From contig JADGNO010000171.1 in assembly GCA_017883405.1 (NCBI GenBank), positions 1-34,818 on the forward strand: a stretch of 34,818 bases of DNA, written 5' to 3'. Origin of the DNA: Occallatibacter sp. (lineage in GTDB: Bacteria; Acidobacteriota; Terriglobia; Terriglobales; Acidobacteriaceae). The notes beneath the pieces are model-generated. The model had not been told where the DNA came from and made no database searches. It saw only the letters and a list, made by a program, of their open reading frames with translations. Positions 7,001-14,923 of this stretch are shown piece by piece. The first letter of the stretch is position 1, and each line of letters begins with the position of its first letter. The position numbers and the translations under genes are program-made.

Positions 7001-8329
7001 ATGGCCACAGAAACACGAGCATTTAAACCGAATGAACCCTCGTTGCCAGAGGTCAATTCGAGCGTGCGCATCTCCGCCTCGAAGATTGGCTGGCGCAGGC
7101 TGTTGGGATTTCTTGGTCCGGGATTTTTAATTTCCGTCGGCTACATGGACCCAGGGAACTGGGCTACCGATATTGCCGGCGGATCGCGGTTCGGTTACAC
7201 GCTGCTGTTCGTGATCATGCTGTCGAACCTGATGGCGATACTGCTGCAAAGTCTGAGCCTGAAACTCGGCGTTGCCACGGAGCGCGATCTGGCGCAGCTA
7301 TGCCACGAGGCTTATGGACGCAAGGTGAGCTTTGCCCTCTGGGTGGGAGCGGAGATCGCGATTGCAGCCTGCGATCTGGCCGAAGTGATCGGCTCGGCCA
7401 TCGCGCTGAACCTGCTCTTCCACATTCCGCTGCTTTATGGCGTGCTGATCACCGGGCTGGACGTTCTGCTGATTCTGCTCCTGCAGCGTTGGGGATTCCG
7501 CTACATTGAGGCGCTGGTGATTGCGCTCATTGGCACCATCATCGGCATGTTTGGCGTGCAGATGTTTTTGTCGCGTCCGGAATACGGTGCGGCGCTGCAC
7601 GGCCTGCTGATACCTTCACCGCAAATCATTATCAATCCAGGCATGCTGTACATTGCTATCGGCATCCTGGGTGCGACCGTGATGCCGCACAATCTTTACC
7701 TGCACTCGTCCATTGTTCAGAGCCGCCGTTACCTCCGCACCCCCGACGGCAAACGCGAAGCCATCTTTATGGCGAATGTGGACTCTGGGTTGGCGCTATC
7801 AGTTGCTCTGTTTGTGAACGCCGCAATTCTGATCATGGCGGCGGCCGTCTTCCACTCGCGTGGACTCTTCCAGGTGGCCGCTATTGAGGACGCGTACAAG
7901 TTGCTCAGCCCGCTGTTGGGTGCTTCATTTGCGAGCACCCTGTTCGCTGTTGCGCTGCTGGCCAGCGGTCAGAACTCGTCAATCACCGGCACGCTGGCAG
8001 GCCAGGTGGTGATGGAAGGTTTCATTCACATCAGGCTTGCGCCGTGGAAACGGCGCATGATCACTCGTTCCATTGCGATTATTCCCACCGTGATTGTTGT
8101 AGCGGCCATGGGATCGCAGGGCACTGAAAAGCTGTTGATCCTGAGCCAGGTGATTCTTTCGCTGCAGTTGAGCTTTGCTGTAGTTCCGCTTGTGATGTTC
8201 ACCGGCAATCGCAAGTACATGGGCGAGTTTGTGAACGGTCCATGGCTGCAACGATTGGGCTGGTTGACGGCGGTTGTGATTGCCGGCCTGAATGCATGGC
8301 TCCTGATACAAACCGTGATGGGATACTGA
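7001..8329 (+). CDS. mntH: NRAMP-family Mn2+/H+ symporter MntH
   Basis: A 442-residue inner-membrane proton-coupled importer of divalent metal, mainly Mn2+. The metal-binding motif of TM1 is intact ('GYMDPGNWATDIAGGS'), as is that of TM6 ('VMPHNLYLHSSIVQSR'), and eleven or so hydrophobic segments follow the family plan. The track start is a TTG at 6956; I prefer ATG 7001, since the TTG falls right at the predicted promoter and homologs begin close to the 'GWRRLLGFLGPGFL' segment. No strong SD precedes either start. The next gene begins 10 bp after the stop, so co-transcription with the HD hydrolase is likely. Confidence 0.93.
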   Translation: MATETRAFKPNEPSLPEVNSSVRISASKIGWRRLLGFLGPGFLISVGYMDPGNWATDIAGGSRFGYTLLFVIMLSNLMAILLQSLSLKLGVATERDLAQLCHEAYGRKVSFALWVGAEIAIAACDLAEVIGSAIALNLLFHIPLLYGVLITGLDVLLILLLQRWGFRYIEALVIALIGTIIGMFGVQMFLSRPEYGAALHGLLIPSPQIIINPGMLYIAIGILGATVMPHNLYLHSSIVQSRRYLRTPDGKREAIFMANVDSGLALSVALFVNAAILIMAAAVFHSRGLFQVAAIEDAYKLLSPLLGASFASTLFAVALLASGQNSSITGTLAGQVVMEGFIHIRLAPWKRRMITRSIAIIPTVIVVAAMGSQGTEKLLILSQVILSLQLSFAVVPLVMFTGNRKYMGEFVNGPWLQRLGWLTAVVIAGLNAWLLIQTVMGY

Positions 8330-8339
8330 GGAGTTGGCG

Positions 8340-8960
8340 ATGCAGAACACCGAGCGCCTGATCTTGACTGAGCGATTTTCCAGTGCGGTCGAATACGCAC
8401 GTCAACTCCACACCGAATACCGCAAAGGAACAGACGTGCCATACTTGGCGCATCTGCTTGGGGTTGCTTCGCTGGTGATGGGAGAAGCGGGCGGACTTGT
8501 TCCAGTAACCGAGGACATGGTGATTGCCGCACTGCTGCACGATGTTGTCGAGGACCATGGTGGAATGCCTCGACTGCGCGAAGTTGAACAGCGCTTTGGC
8601 GCGAACGTTGGACGCATGGTAGCGGGACTCTCCGACACCTTTGCCGACGACCACAACAAGAAGGAAGGCTGGGAGCAGCGCAAGCTCGGCTATCTGGATC
8701 GGCTGCGCGGCGAATCGGACGATGTGCTCCTGATCTCCGTTGCCGATAAGCTTTACAATGCGAAATCGATTCTCGATGAATATCGTGTGATTGGAGATGC
8801 CGTTTGGGCGCGCTTCAATCGCGGCGCAGACAAGCAGCTTTGGTACTTCAACGCATTGCTTGCTGTGTTTCGCAAGCGCCCGTCGAACAAGATCGTTGAT
8901 GATTTTGAACGTGTCGTGCGTGAATTGTCGAAACTCGTCCGCGCGGGTTCACTGGGGTAG
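8340..8960 (+). CDS. HD-domain phosphohydrolase, SpoT/MESH1-like
   Basis: A 206-residue single-domain protein of the HD superfamily. The metal-binding set is visible: H38 ('PYLAHLLGVA'), H67-D68 ('AALLHDVVEDH') and D136 ('VADKLYNAKS'). The order and wording ('RKGTDVPYLAHLLGVA', 'HDVVED', 'ADKLYN') match the (p)ppGpp hydrolase domain of RelA/SpoT and the small stand-alone hydrolase MESH1. No synthetase or TGS domain is present. ATG 8340 is chosen over TTG 8334 because GAGGAG (8328-8333) lies 6 nt upstream. It sits 10 bp after mntH, which is of interest because SpoT-type hydrolases depend on Mn2+. Alarmone hydrolysis is a family-based inference. Confidence 0.82.
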   Translation: MQNTERLILTERFSSAVEYARQLHTEYRKGTDVPYLAHLLGVASLVMGEAGGLVPVTEDMVIAALLHDVVEDHGGMPRLREVEQRFGANVGRMVAGLSDTFADDHNKKEGWEQRKLGYLDRLRGESDDVLLISVADKLYNAKSILDEYRVIGDAVWARFNRGADKQLWYFNALLAVFRKRPSNKIVDDFERVVRELSKLVRAGSLG

Positions 8961-9003
8961 ATAATTGTTCTGGCAGATAAGGGTGTTCGAGCGGAGAAGA
9001 TCA

Positions 9004-9459
9004 GTGAGACGACGATTAGTCCACAGCATGTCTTGGCTGATTGGCCTTGTGTTTGTGGGCACAATCTCAGGTTTTTCGATAAGCAGGGCGCAAACATCAT
9101 CTCCTCCCACTCAGCCAACCATTGTGCCCATGATTCAGCTTTTATCCCATCCCGAGAAATATGAGGGGCAAAAGGTTCTCACACACGGTTTCCTGAGCAT
9201 GCAGTCTGAACGTGAAAACCATCTCTACTTGCATAAAGAGGATTACAGATTCGCGCTAATGAACGGGGTGGTACTCCGTCTCACTCAAGCCCAGCGCGAG
9301 CGATTCGAAAAGCTCAATCTGAACTATGTGCTGATCGAAGGGACTATTCATGCGGGCGTTGGCGGTCATGACGAGGGTTATTGCGGCGAAATCGTCGATG
9401 TCACCCGGATAGAATCCTGGGCTTGGGGAACTTTGAATAAAGTCCCAGTTAAGCATTAA
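9004..9459 (+). CDS. Small secreted protein of unknown function
   Basis: I do not recognise a named family. A GTG at 9004 has a good SD (GGAGAAG, 4-nt spacing) and gives a signal peptide with a basic n-region (MRRRLVHSMSWLIGLVFVGT, cleavage near ISRAQT); the TTG at 8965 and ATG at 9028 are alternatives. The mature part, about 120 residues, begins 'VPMIQLLSHPEKYEGQKVLT' and continues 'GFLSMQSERENHLYLHKEDY' and 'NGVVLRL'. This reads like a small beta-barrel of OB-fold type ('...P.kY.Gk.V...Gf'), which is a fold guess only. It lies 44 bp after the HD gene and 43 bp before the NAD(P)HX repair gene. Confidence 0.65.
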   Translation: MRRRLVHSMSWLIGLVFVGTISGFSISRAQTSSPPTQPTIVPMIQLLSHPEKYEGQKVLTHGFLSMQSERENHLYLHKEDYRFALMNGVVLRLTQAQRERFEKLNLNYVLIEGTIHAGVGGHDEGYCGEIVDVTRIESWAWGTLNKVPVKH

Positions 9460-9502
9460 CAAATACAACTTCAGACGGGCGAGGCTTGCGCCATCCGCTA
9501 CT

Positions 9503-11206
9503 ATGGATGCGATGCTCGTTCTATCCGCAGCCGAGATGCAGGCATGCGACCGCGCCACGACGGAGCGGTTCGGTGTTGCGTCGATTGATTTAATGCGCGC
9601 GGCGTCTTCGGCCGTTGCGGCCTTTGCGCGGGAGCGTTTTCCGCGCGCTCGTCGCGTCACAGTGCTTTGCGGCCGCGGCAACAATGGCGGCGACGGCATG
9701 ATGACAGCACGGCTGCTGGCGGACCTCGGGCTGCAGGTGACGACGATTCTGCTTGGCGAGCCTGACGGCCTGAAGGGCGATGCTGCTGTCGCATGGCACG
9801 AACTAGCCAGTCCGGAACACGGAACCGTCCATGTTGTGACAACGGCGGAGGAACTCGCTTGTTTCAGTGAGGCGCTGAACACTGATCTGATCATCGACGC
9901 GGTGCTGGGCACTGGATTCAAACCGCCGATGAAGGGGCTGGCGCTGGATGCGCTGACCTGGGTGCTTGGCAGCAGGGCCCCAATGTTGTCGGTGGATCTG
10001 CCTTCGGGATGGGCCGCGGACTCGACGGAGTTTATGGCAGCCACGCCGGTGTTTCCTTCCGATGCGGTTGTTACGTTTACCGCGCCCAAGCCGGCGCATG
10101 TGTTCGGAAACTTGACCAGAAGCTGGCAGCAGCCAGTTGTGGTTGCGCCCATCGGATCACCGGAAGGAGCGATCGTTTCCACGCTGAAAATGGAGTGGGC
10201 CGGGTCTGCAATTTCGCTTGTACAGACGCCACGGTCGGTCGATTCGAACAAAGGCAAGTACGGCCACGTGCTTGTGGTCGGGGGCACGTTTGGGTCCGCG
10301 GGCGGCAAGGCAGGCGCACCGGCCATGGCTGCGCTGGGTGCGCTTCGCATTGGCGCAGGCCTGGTGACGGCCGCAGTTCCTGCTCCGGCTATGGGTGTGG
10401 TAAGCGCGATCGCTCCCGAGTTGATGACGTGGGGCTTGGAGACGAGCGCTGCTGGCGCAATTTCCGAGGACAATCTTGCGCCGGCGAAGATCGAAGCGCT
10501 GTTGGCAGGCAAGACGGTCCTGGCCATTGGGCCGGGGATGGGACAGCTGCCGGAGACGATCCGCTTCACAATGGAATTGCTTGCGGCCGCGGATATCCCA
10601 GTGGTGATCGATGCGGATGCCCTGAACGTTCTTGCTAGAACCCCGCAAGCGATCGCGAAGCTGGCCAGCGCACGAGCGATTGTGTTGACGCCGCATCCCG
10701 GTGAAATGGCGCGGCTGACGGGAATAAAAATTGCGGAGATTCAGGCCAACCGCGTGGAAACCGCACGCACATTTGCCCAGCGTACCGGCGTAACGCTGGT
10801 GCTGAAAGGCGCGCGCACACTCATCGCGCATCCTGACGGCCGCATCGTGGTCAACACCACCGGCAACCCAGGAATGGCGAAGGGCGGCAGCGGCGACCTG
10901 CTTACCGGCTTCATAGCGGGCATGTTGGCGCAGTTTCCAGGAGATTTAGCGCGCGCTGTTGATGCCGCGGTTTATCTGCACGGATTAGCAGCCGATCTGA
11001 CGGTACGCGCGGGAGACGAGCACACATTTCTGGCGACTGATTGCCTGGCATATCTGCCGCAGGCCTTTCGGGTGGGCATTTCGTACTTTTGCAACAGCGG
11101 TAAAAGCAGATATGGTTGGATACAGGGAATACCGCGCGACGAAGCTGTTCGTTCCGACGAAGCTGTTCGCTGCGACGAAGCTGTTCCTGGTGAGGTTCGA
11201 GCATGA
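9503..11206 (+). CDS. nnr: Bifunctional NAD(P)H-hydrate epimerase / ADP-dependent NAD(P)HX dehydratase
   Basis: This 567-residue fusion repairs damaged NAD(P)H. The N-terminal YjeF epimerase domain (about 1-215) interconverts R and S hydrates and shows 'VLCGRGNNGGDGMM' near residue 55-67. The C-terminal kinase-like dehydratase domain (about 235-530) removes water at the cost of ADP/ATP and shows 'VVGGTFGSAGGKAGAPAMAA', 'AIGPGMGQ', 'DADALN', 'LTPHPGEMARL' and 'GNPGMAKGGSGDLLTGFIAG' (from residue 454). After the normal end at 'FRVGISYF' there is an unusual tail of about 35 residues containing three DEAV repeats coded by an 18-bp tandem repeat. The stop overlaps the tsaE start by 4 bp (ATGA), indicating translational coupling. 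Confidence 0.94.
   Translation: MDAMLVLSAAEMQACDRATTERFGVASIDLMRAASSAVAAFARERFPRARRVTVLCGRGNNGGDGMMTARLLADLGLQVTTILLGEPDGLKGDAAVAWHELASPEHGTVHVVTTAEELACFSEALNTDLIIDAVLGTGFKPPMKGLALDALTWVLGSRAPMLSVDLPSGWAADSTEFMAATPVFPSDAVVTFTAPKPAHVFGNLTRSWQQPVVVAPIGSPEGAIVSTLKMEWAGSAISLVQTPRSVDSNKGKYGHVLVVGGTFGSAGGKAGAPAMAALGALRIGAGLVTAAVPAPAMGVVSAIAPELMTWGLETSAAGAISEDNLAPAKIEALLAGKTVLAIGPGMGQLPETIRFTMELLAAADIPVVIDADALNVLARTPQAIAKLASARAIVLTPHPGEMARLTGIKIAEIQANRVETARTFAQRTGVTLVLKGARTLIAHPDGRIVVNTTGNPGMAKGGSGDLLTGFIAGMLAQFPGDLARAVDAAVYLHGLAADLTVRAGDEHTFLATDCLAYLPQAFRVGISYFCNSGKSRYGWIQGIPRDEAVRSDEAVRCDEAVPGEVRA
11137..11190 (+). repeat. Three 18-bp tandem repeats in the nnr C-terminal tail
   Basis: Three consecutive units start CGACGAAGCTGTTC (11137, 11155, 11173), and differ only in their last few bases. 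They encode three DEAV repeats in frame just before the nnr stop. The array lies outside the conserved enzyme core. Confidence 0.9.
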
Positions 11207-11721
11207 GCAGTGGCAGCCAAACTGTTGAGGGCAAGATGTACGAGTTTACGACCCAGAGTGGCGCGGACACGATTGAAGTGGGTCGCAAGCTGGTACGCCT
11301 GCTTGAGCCTCCGCAATTGCTGTTGCTGCGCGGTGAACTGGGCACCGGCAAGACGACGCTGGTGAAAGGCATTGCGGAAGCTCTGGACGCCGCCGAGGCC
11401 GACGAAGTGACAAGCCCCACGTTTACGCTCCTGCACGAGTACAACGGCACACGTGATGGAAAGCCGGTCAAGCTTTATCACCTGGATGTGTATCGCATCG
11501 AAGGTGAGCGGCAGTTGGAGACACTGGGCCTGGATGAATTGCTGACGCCTGATGCGCTGGTGCTGGTGGAATGGGGCGATAAGTTCAAGAGCATTCGCAA
11601 ACGAGCCACGGGCGAAATCGCAATCACCGCTTCCGGCGGAGACTCGCGCAAGATTGCAGTCACGCTTAAGGACGAACTCGCTTCAACGCAGACGCGGAGC
11701 TCGCAGCCAGAAGCGAAGTGA
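11203..11721 (+). CDS. tsaE: tRNA t6A threonylcarbamoyladenosine complex ATPase TsaE
   Basis: TsaE is the small P-loop ATPase that cycles the TsaBD complex during t6A37 formation in ANN-decoding tRNAs. The 172-residue protein carries the Walker A motif 'GELGTGKTT' (44-52), the family sequence 'VTSPTFTLLHEYNG', 'YHLDVYRI' and 'LVLVEWGDKF'. It is slightly longer than usual because of a 12-residue lead ('MSSGSQTVEGKM') and a C-terminal extension. A second in-frame Met (M12) would match the usual family start, but the 4-bp overlap with nnr favours ATG 11203. Nnr next to TsaE is a common pairing; its partner TsaB is at 26856. Confidence 0.94.
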   Translation: MSSGSQTVEGKMYEFTTQSGADTIEVGRKLVRLLEPPQLLLLRGELGTGKTTLVKGIAEALDAAEADEVTSPTFTLLHEYNGTRDGKPVKLYHLDVYRIEGERQLETLGLDELLTPDALVLVEWGDKFKSIRKRATGEIAITASGGDSRKIAVTLKDELASTQTRSSQPEAK

Positions 11722-11742
11722 GTGAAAGAACACTCCTGACAA

Positions 11743-12747
11743 ATGAACCGACTTCCTTTTGATGAAGTGCAAAGTACGCTTGCCGGCGTGCTGGTCCGGC
11801 TTGGCCTGGCGGATGAGAGAGCCAAAACCTGCGCGCGCCTGTTTGCCGAGACAACGCGCGATGGCGTGTACACGCACGGCGTAAACCGCTTTCCCCGCTT
11901 CGTGGGCACGATTCGCAACGGCAGTGTGAATGTGAAGGCCGCTGCGCAGCGAGTAGCAGGCTTTGGCGCGCTCGAGCGCTGGGACGGAAATCGTGGACCG
12001 GGAAACTTGAATGCGCTGGCGGCGATGGAATGCGCCATAAGGTTGGGTCGAGAACATGGCGTTGGGTGTGTCACGCTCGGAAACACCAATCACTGGATGC
12101 GCGCCGGCAGTTACGGATGGCAAGCTGCGGAAGCGGGCATGATCGGCATCTGCTGGACGAACACGATGCCAAATCTTCCGCCATGGGGTGGACTCGACCC
12201 GGTGCTAGGCAACAACCCGCTGGTGTTTGCTGTGCCGCGCGCGAAAGGGCATGTGGTGCTCGACATGGCCATGTCGCAGTTTTCATACGGCACGCTTGAG
12301 AGCTACCGCAAGCGCGGCGAGCAGTTACCCGTTGACGGTGGATTCGATGCAGCGGGAAATCTTACGCGTGATCCCGGCGCGATAGAAGAGTCGTGGCGGC
12401 CGCTTCCCGTCGGCTATTGGAAAGGCTCCGGGCTTGCGACCATGCTCGACATGATTGCTGCGGTAATGTCGCTGGGTCAGGCGACGCATCAGCTCGCAGC
12501 GGATCCACTGCTTGAAGCAGGTATCTCGCAAATCTTCCTGACCATGAATCCGCAGGCGTTGGGCAGCACGCTTCGCACCGAGCAAATCGCAGATGACATT
12601 GTGGCCTCGCTGCACAATTCGAGGCCCGCGACGGAAGGCCGGCGCGTTCGCTATCCCGGCGAGCAGACACTGCGCGTGCGTACGGAAAACGACAATCTCG
12701 GACTGCCTGTTGAGCCGGCGGTGTGGGAACAGATATTGGCAATGTGA
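11743..12747 (+). CDS. dlgD: Ldh-family NAD(P)H oxidoreductase, 2,3-diketo-L-gulonate reductase-like
   Basis: A 334-residue member of the malate/L-lactate dehydrogenase (type 2) family. It closely follows E. coli DlgD/YiaK, which reduces 2,3-diketo-L-gulonate: 'DGVYTHGVNRFPRF' with catalytic-site His45, 'GNLNALAAM', 'NTNHWMRAGSYGWQAAE', 'GICWTNTMPNLPPWGG', 'GNNPLVFAVPR', 'QLPVDGGFDAAGNLT' and 'LPVGYWKGSG'. Length matches (332 in E. coli). It starts 21 bp after tsaE and may be on the same transcript. None of the usual ascorbate/diketogulonate partner genes lies nearby, so the true substrate may be another 2-oxo acid. Confidence 0.88.
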   Translation: MNRLPFDEVQSTLAGVLVRLGLADERAKTCARLFAETTRDGVYTHGVNRFPRFVGTIRNGSVNVKAAAQRVAGFGALERWDGNRGPGNLNALAAMECAIRLGREHGVGCVTLGNTNHWMRAGSYGWQAAEAGMIGICWTNTMPNLPPWGGLDPVLGNNPLVFAVPRAKGHVVLDMAMSQFSYGTLESYRKRGEQLPVDGGFDAAGNLTRDPGAIEESWRPLPVGYWKGSGLATMLDMIAAVMSLGQATHQLAADPLLEAGISQIFLTMNPQALGSTLRTEQIADDIVASLHNSRPATEGRRVRYPGEQTLRVRTENDNLGLPVEPAVWEQILAM

Positions 12748-12866
12748 ACTGCGCCGACCAACCGCCATAACCAACAAGCCAATAGATACTATTAGCCTTT
12801 AGCTTGCTTATCGTGAAGGTCAACGGCGCTTTATGCCTCCACATGAGTAATTAAGCAGAGGACAAC

Positions 12867-12932
12867 ATGAGTCGCCGGCGCACCGTCAGCGGTTTTATCT
12901 GGACTTGGAATGGCATTCGGGTGCAAACTTAA
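12867..12932 (+). CDS. Possible 21-residue small ORF
   Basis: An ATG at 12867 is preceded by AGAGGA with a suitable gap and opens a short frame, MSRRRTVSGFIWTWNGIRVQ plus T, ending in TAA. It is basic at the front and aromatic in the middle. There is no homology I can name, and a frame of this length with an SD can occur by chance. Confidence 0.2.
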   Translation: MSRRRTVSGFIWTWNGIRVQT

Positions 12933-12973
12933 TCCACCCCGAAATGTGTCAGGATGTAGTTGAGCCTCCAGAT

Positions 12974-12985
12974 GTAGAGCTCTAC
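12974..12985. promoter_or_regulatory. 12-bp perfect palindrome upstream of the PilZ gene
   Basis: GTAGAGCTCTAC reads the same on both strands and lies about 80 bp before the PilZ start, in otherwise featureless DNA. It could be an operator; nothing else supports that. Confidence 0.25.
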
Positions 12986-13067
12986 GTGGGCGGATTTAAA
13001 AGTTTATGATTAAAGTTATCCATTCTAAGACGATGTCGGACCTCTGCAGCACTTTCGGTTCCTTGGT

Positions 13068-14144
13068 TTGCGTTCGGCGACTCCCCTTGAGCGAGACTGC
13101 GAATTGATTACACCTAAGGAATGGACATACTGGCTACGTACCATCGGTTATCCGCAAAAGGAGCGTGCTCCGCGGAGAAAGCCGCGTGGACTGGCTGCGA
13201 TGCATGGCAGCACGTCTTCTCCAAAACTTGGTCGCGTCAAAATCATCAGCAGAACCGGACTGTACCTACAAACCACAGAGCGGTGGCCTATCGGTGAAGT
13301 AGTTACGCTCACGTTGCAAAAAGACGGTACAGCCGCGACTGACTCGGCAATGCAGATCGATGTGCAGGCGCGAGTCGCGTCCTACGGTGATGATGGTGTA
13401 GGCTTGGGTTTCATTTTGCCTGCAGGCCTGGACGCAGGGCTGTGGGAACACGTTGTCGACATCGCTGACACGCCAGACGAAACAGCAGATACGCAGATCA
13501 TTTTCAAAATGGTTCGCGCAATGCTGTTCGTGTATCGGCTGTGTCCATCTACCGCAACAGAGCCGATGCACATTATTACGGGAGAGCTTGACGAGTCTCG
13601 AACTAGGAACATGCTGGCAATTGCGCTGACCGCGGAGAAGATGCTGGCGGATGAACCCGACGCGGACAAGCTGCAAGCCCATCCGCACATGGTGGCGAGC
13701 ATTCTCAAGAACGGCTCGTGGGAGCAGGACGAGTTGACACAACAACTTTGGGCTGGCCTGCTGGTGTCGTCCTGCAACGAGGATGGTTCGGACGATTCGA
13801 ATCTGGAATTTGCCGAGCTGATGGTGCAGGTGACGACGAATCAGGCGCACATCCTGGCGGAAGGATGCAGAAAGGCCATTGGACAGCTTGCCGGCAAGCA
13901 GGCGCGACCGACGCCCATAATCGTTTCACCCGAAGAAATGATCGGCATTAACGGCATATACGATTTCTACCGAAACGCTGCCGATGTTGCTTATCTCTAC
14001 GGCTATGGTCTGGTTGCAAATAATTTTGATTTCTCAACGCATGGTATCAAGACGAGTTTCGATATCACGCCCACAGAACTCGGCATGCAGCTGTTCAAAG
14101 TTTGCAGAGGGCACTTGCTGGCGGCCGCACCGGTTTTATCCTGA
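13068..14144 (+). CDS. PilZ-domain protein with Abi-alpha/DUF4393-like C-terminal region
   Basis: A 358-residue cytoplasmic protein with two parts. Residues 15-120 look like a PilZ domain of the acidobacterial kind: 'ITPKEWTYWLRTIGY', an RxxxR motif (R36-R40, 'RRKPR'), then 'IISRTGLYLQTTERWPIGE'. The second c-di-GMP motif ([D/N]xSxxG) is degenerate, with Ile59 in place of Asp/Asn while S61 and G64 remain. Residues 205-348 ('QDELTQQLWAGLLVSSC', 'YLYGYGLVANNF', 'DITPTELGMQLFKVC') follow the plan of DUF4393, the Abi-alpha family ('WA.LL', 'L...GL', 'LT.lG..f...C'). The start is uncertain: TTG 13068 has no SD, and TTG 13104 is possible. ATG 13200 would remove the RxxxR motif. The DUF4393 link is my reading and needs a profile search. 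Confidence 0.65.
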   Translation: MRSATPLERDCELITPKEWTYWLRTIGYPQKERAPRRKPRGLAAMHGSTSSPKLGRVKIISRTGLYLQTTERWPIGEVVTLTLQKDGTAATDSAMQIDVQARVASYGDDGVGLGFILPAGLDAGLWEHVVDIADTPDETADTQIIFKMVRAMLFVYRLCPSTATEPMHIITGELDESRTRNMLAIALTAEKMLADEPDADKLQAHPHMVASILKNGSWEQDELTQQLWAGLLVSSCNEDGSDDSNLEFAELMVQVTTNQAHILAEGCRKAIGQLAGKQARPTPIIVSPEEMIGINGIYDFYRNAADVAYLYGYGLVANNFDFSTHGIKTSFDITPTELGMQLFKVCRGHLLAAAPVLS

Positions 14145-14155
14145 AAGATTCGAAA

Positions 14156-14923
14156 CTAGAAGCCCATCACGTTGTAGCCGCAGTCAACATACATAACCTC
14201 GCCCGTGATGGCGCTGCTAAGGCTGCTGGCCAGGAAGAGGGCAGCTCCGCCCACTTCAAGCTGGTCGACATTGCGGTGAAGTGGCGCACGCTCGGCGTGA
14301 GCACGCATCATGTCGCCAAGGTCGCCTACGCCGCGTGCCGCTAGCGTCTTGATGGGGCCGGCGGAGATGGCATTGACGCGAATGTTTTTATCGCCCAGGC
14401 TGAAAGCAAGGTAGCGGACTGCGGACTCAAGCGCCGACTTGGCCAGCGCCATGACGTTGTAGTGGGGGACAACTTTTTCCGCGGCGTAAAAGCTGAGCGT
14501 CATAATGCTTCCGCCATCGGTCATCATCGGAGCGGCGGCGCGCGAAACTGCGACAAGCGAGTAGACGCTAACATCCATCGCGATGCGAAAGCCTTCGCGG
14601 CTGGTGTTGATAAAGTCACCGCGCAGTTCGGTAGCGGGAGCAAAAGCAACCGCGTGCACGAGGATATCGATCTTGCCGTACTTCTGTTTGAGTGCTGCGA
14701 ACAGGGTTTCGATTTCGTCGTCGTTCGAAACGTCGCACTGGAAACCGGTGGCGCCGGGCAGTTCTTGGATCAGGCTCTCTGCTTCAAGCTTCATGCGCTC
14801 GTTTTGATAGCAAATGGCCAGGTTTGCGCAGGCTTCGTGAAGCTTTTGGGCGATGCCCCAGGCGATGGAGCGCTTGTTGGCCAGCCCAAAGACCACGGCT
14901 GTCTTGCCTGACAAATCAATCAT
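14156..14923 (-). CDS. fabI: Enoyl-[acyl-carrier-protein] reductase FabI
   Basis: FabI carries out the last reduction of each fatty-acid elongation cycle using NADH. The 255-residue protein is a short-chain dehydrogenase with the FabI-specific nucleotide motif 'GLANKRSIAWGIA', the 'CDVSNDDEI' segment, 'ILVHAVAFAP' and the catalytic Tyr155-(x6)-Lys162 pair in 'VVPHYNVMALAKSALESAVR'. 'INAISAGPIKTLAARGV' and the C-terminal 'GEVMYVDCGYNVMG' are also typical. An SD (GGAGG) precedes the ATG. It is convergent with the PilZ gene (11 bp apart), and lies 90 bp downstream of murI, so it may be read alone or with that operon. Confidence 0.96.
   Translation of the reverse strand: MIDLSGKTAVVFGLANKRSIAWGIAQKLHEACANLAICYQNERMKLEAESLIQELPGATGFQCDVSNDDEIETLFAALKQKYGKIDILVHAVAFAPATELRGDFINTSREGFRIAMDVSVYSLVAVSRAAAPMMTDGGSIMTLSFYAAEKVVPHYNVMALAKSALESAVRYLAFSLGDKNIRVNAISAGPIKTLAARGVGDLGDMMRAHAERAPLHRNVDQLEVGGAALFLASSLSSAITGEVMYVDCGYNVMGF

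Larger units (their letters stand above)
12748..13067. other. Non-coding stretch between dlgD and the PilZ gene
   Basis: About 320 bp with no established gene. It contains a possible 21-codon ORF, a perfect 12-bp palindrome and AGC/TTAGC-rich sequence near 12780-12810 that resembles other intergenic stretches of this window. The final 70 bp is AT-rich and may hold the promoter of the PilZ gene; I cannot assign clear -35 and -10 boxes. Confidence 0.5.

Noticed and set aside
9256-10569. 437-codon ORF on the minus strand
   Set aside because: It runs antisense to the well-supported NAD(P)HX repair gene, is rich in Ser/Ala/Pro of shadow type and shows no domain.
10009-10638. 209-codon plus-strand ORF inside nnr
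   Set aside because: Frame-shifted shadow of the nnr gene, with abnormal Gly/Arg/Cys content.
11137-11190. CRISPR-like array
   Set aside because: The units are directly adjacent without spacers and lie in frame at the end of a gene, so this is a tandem coding repeat.
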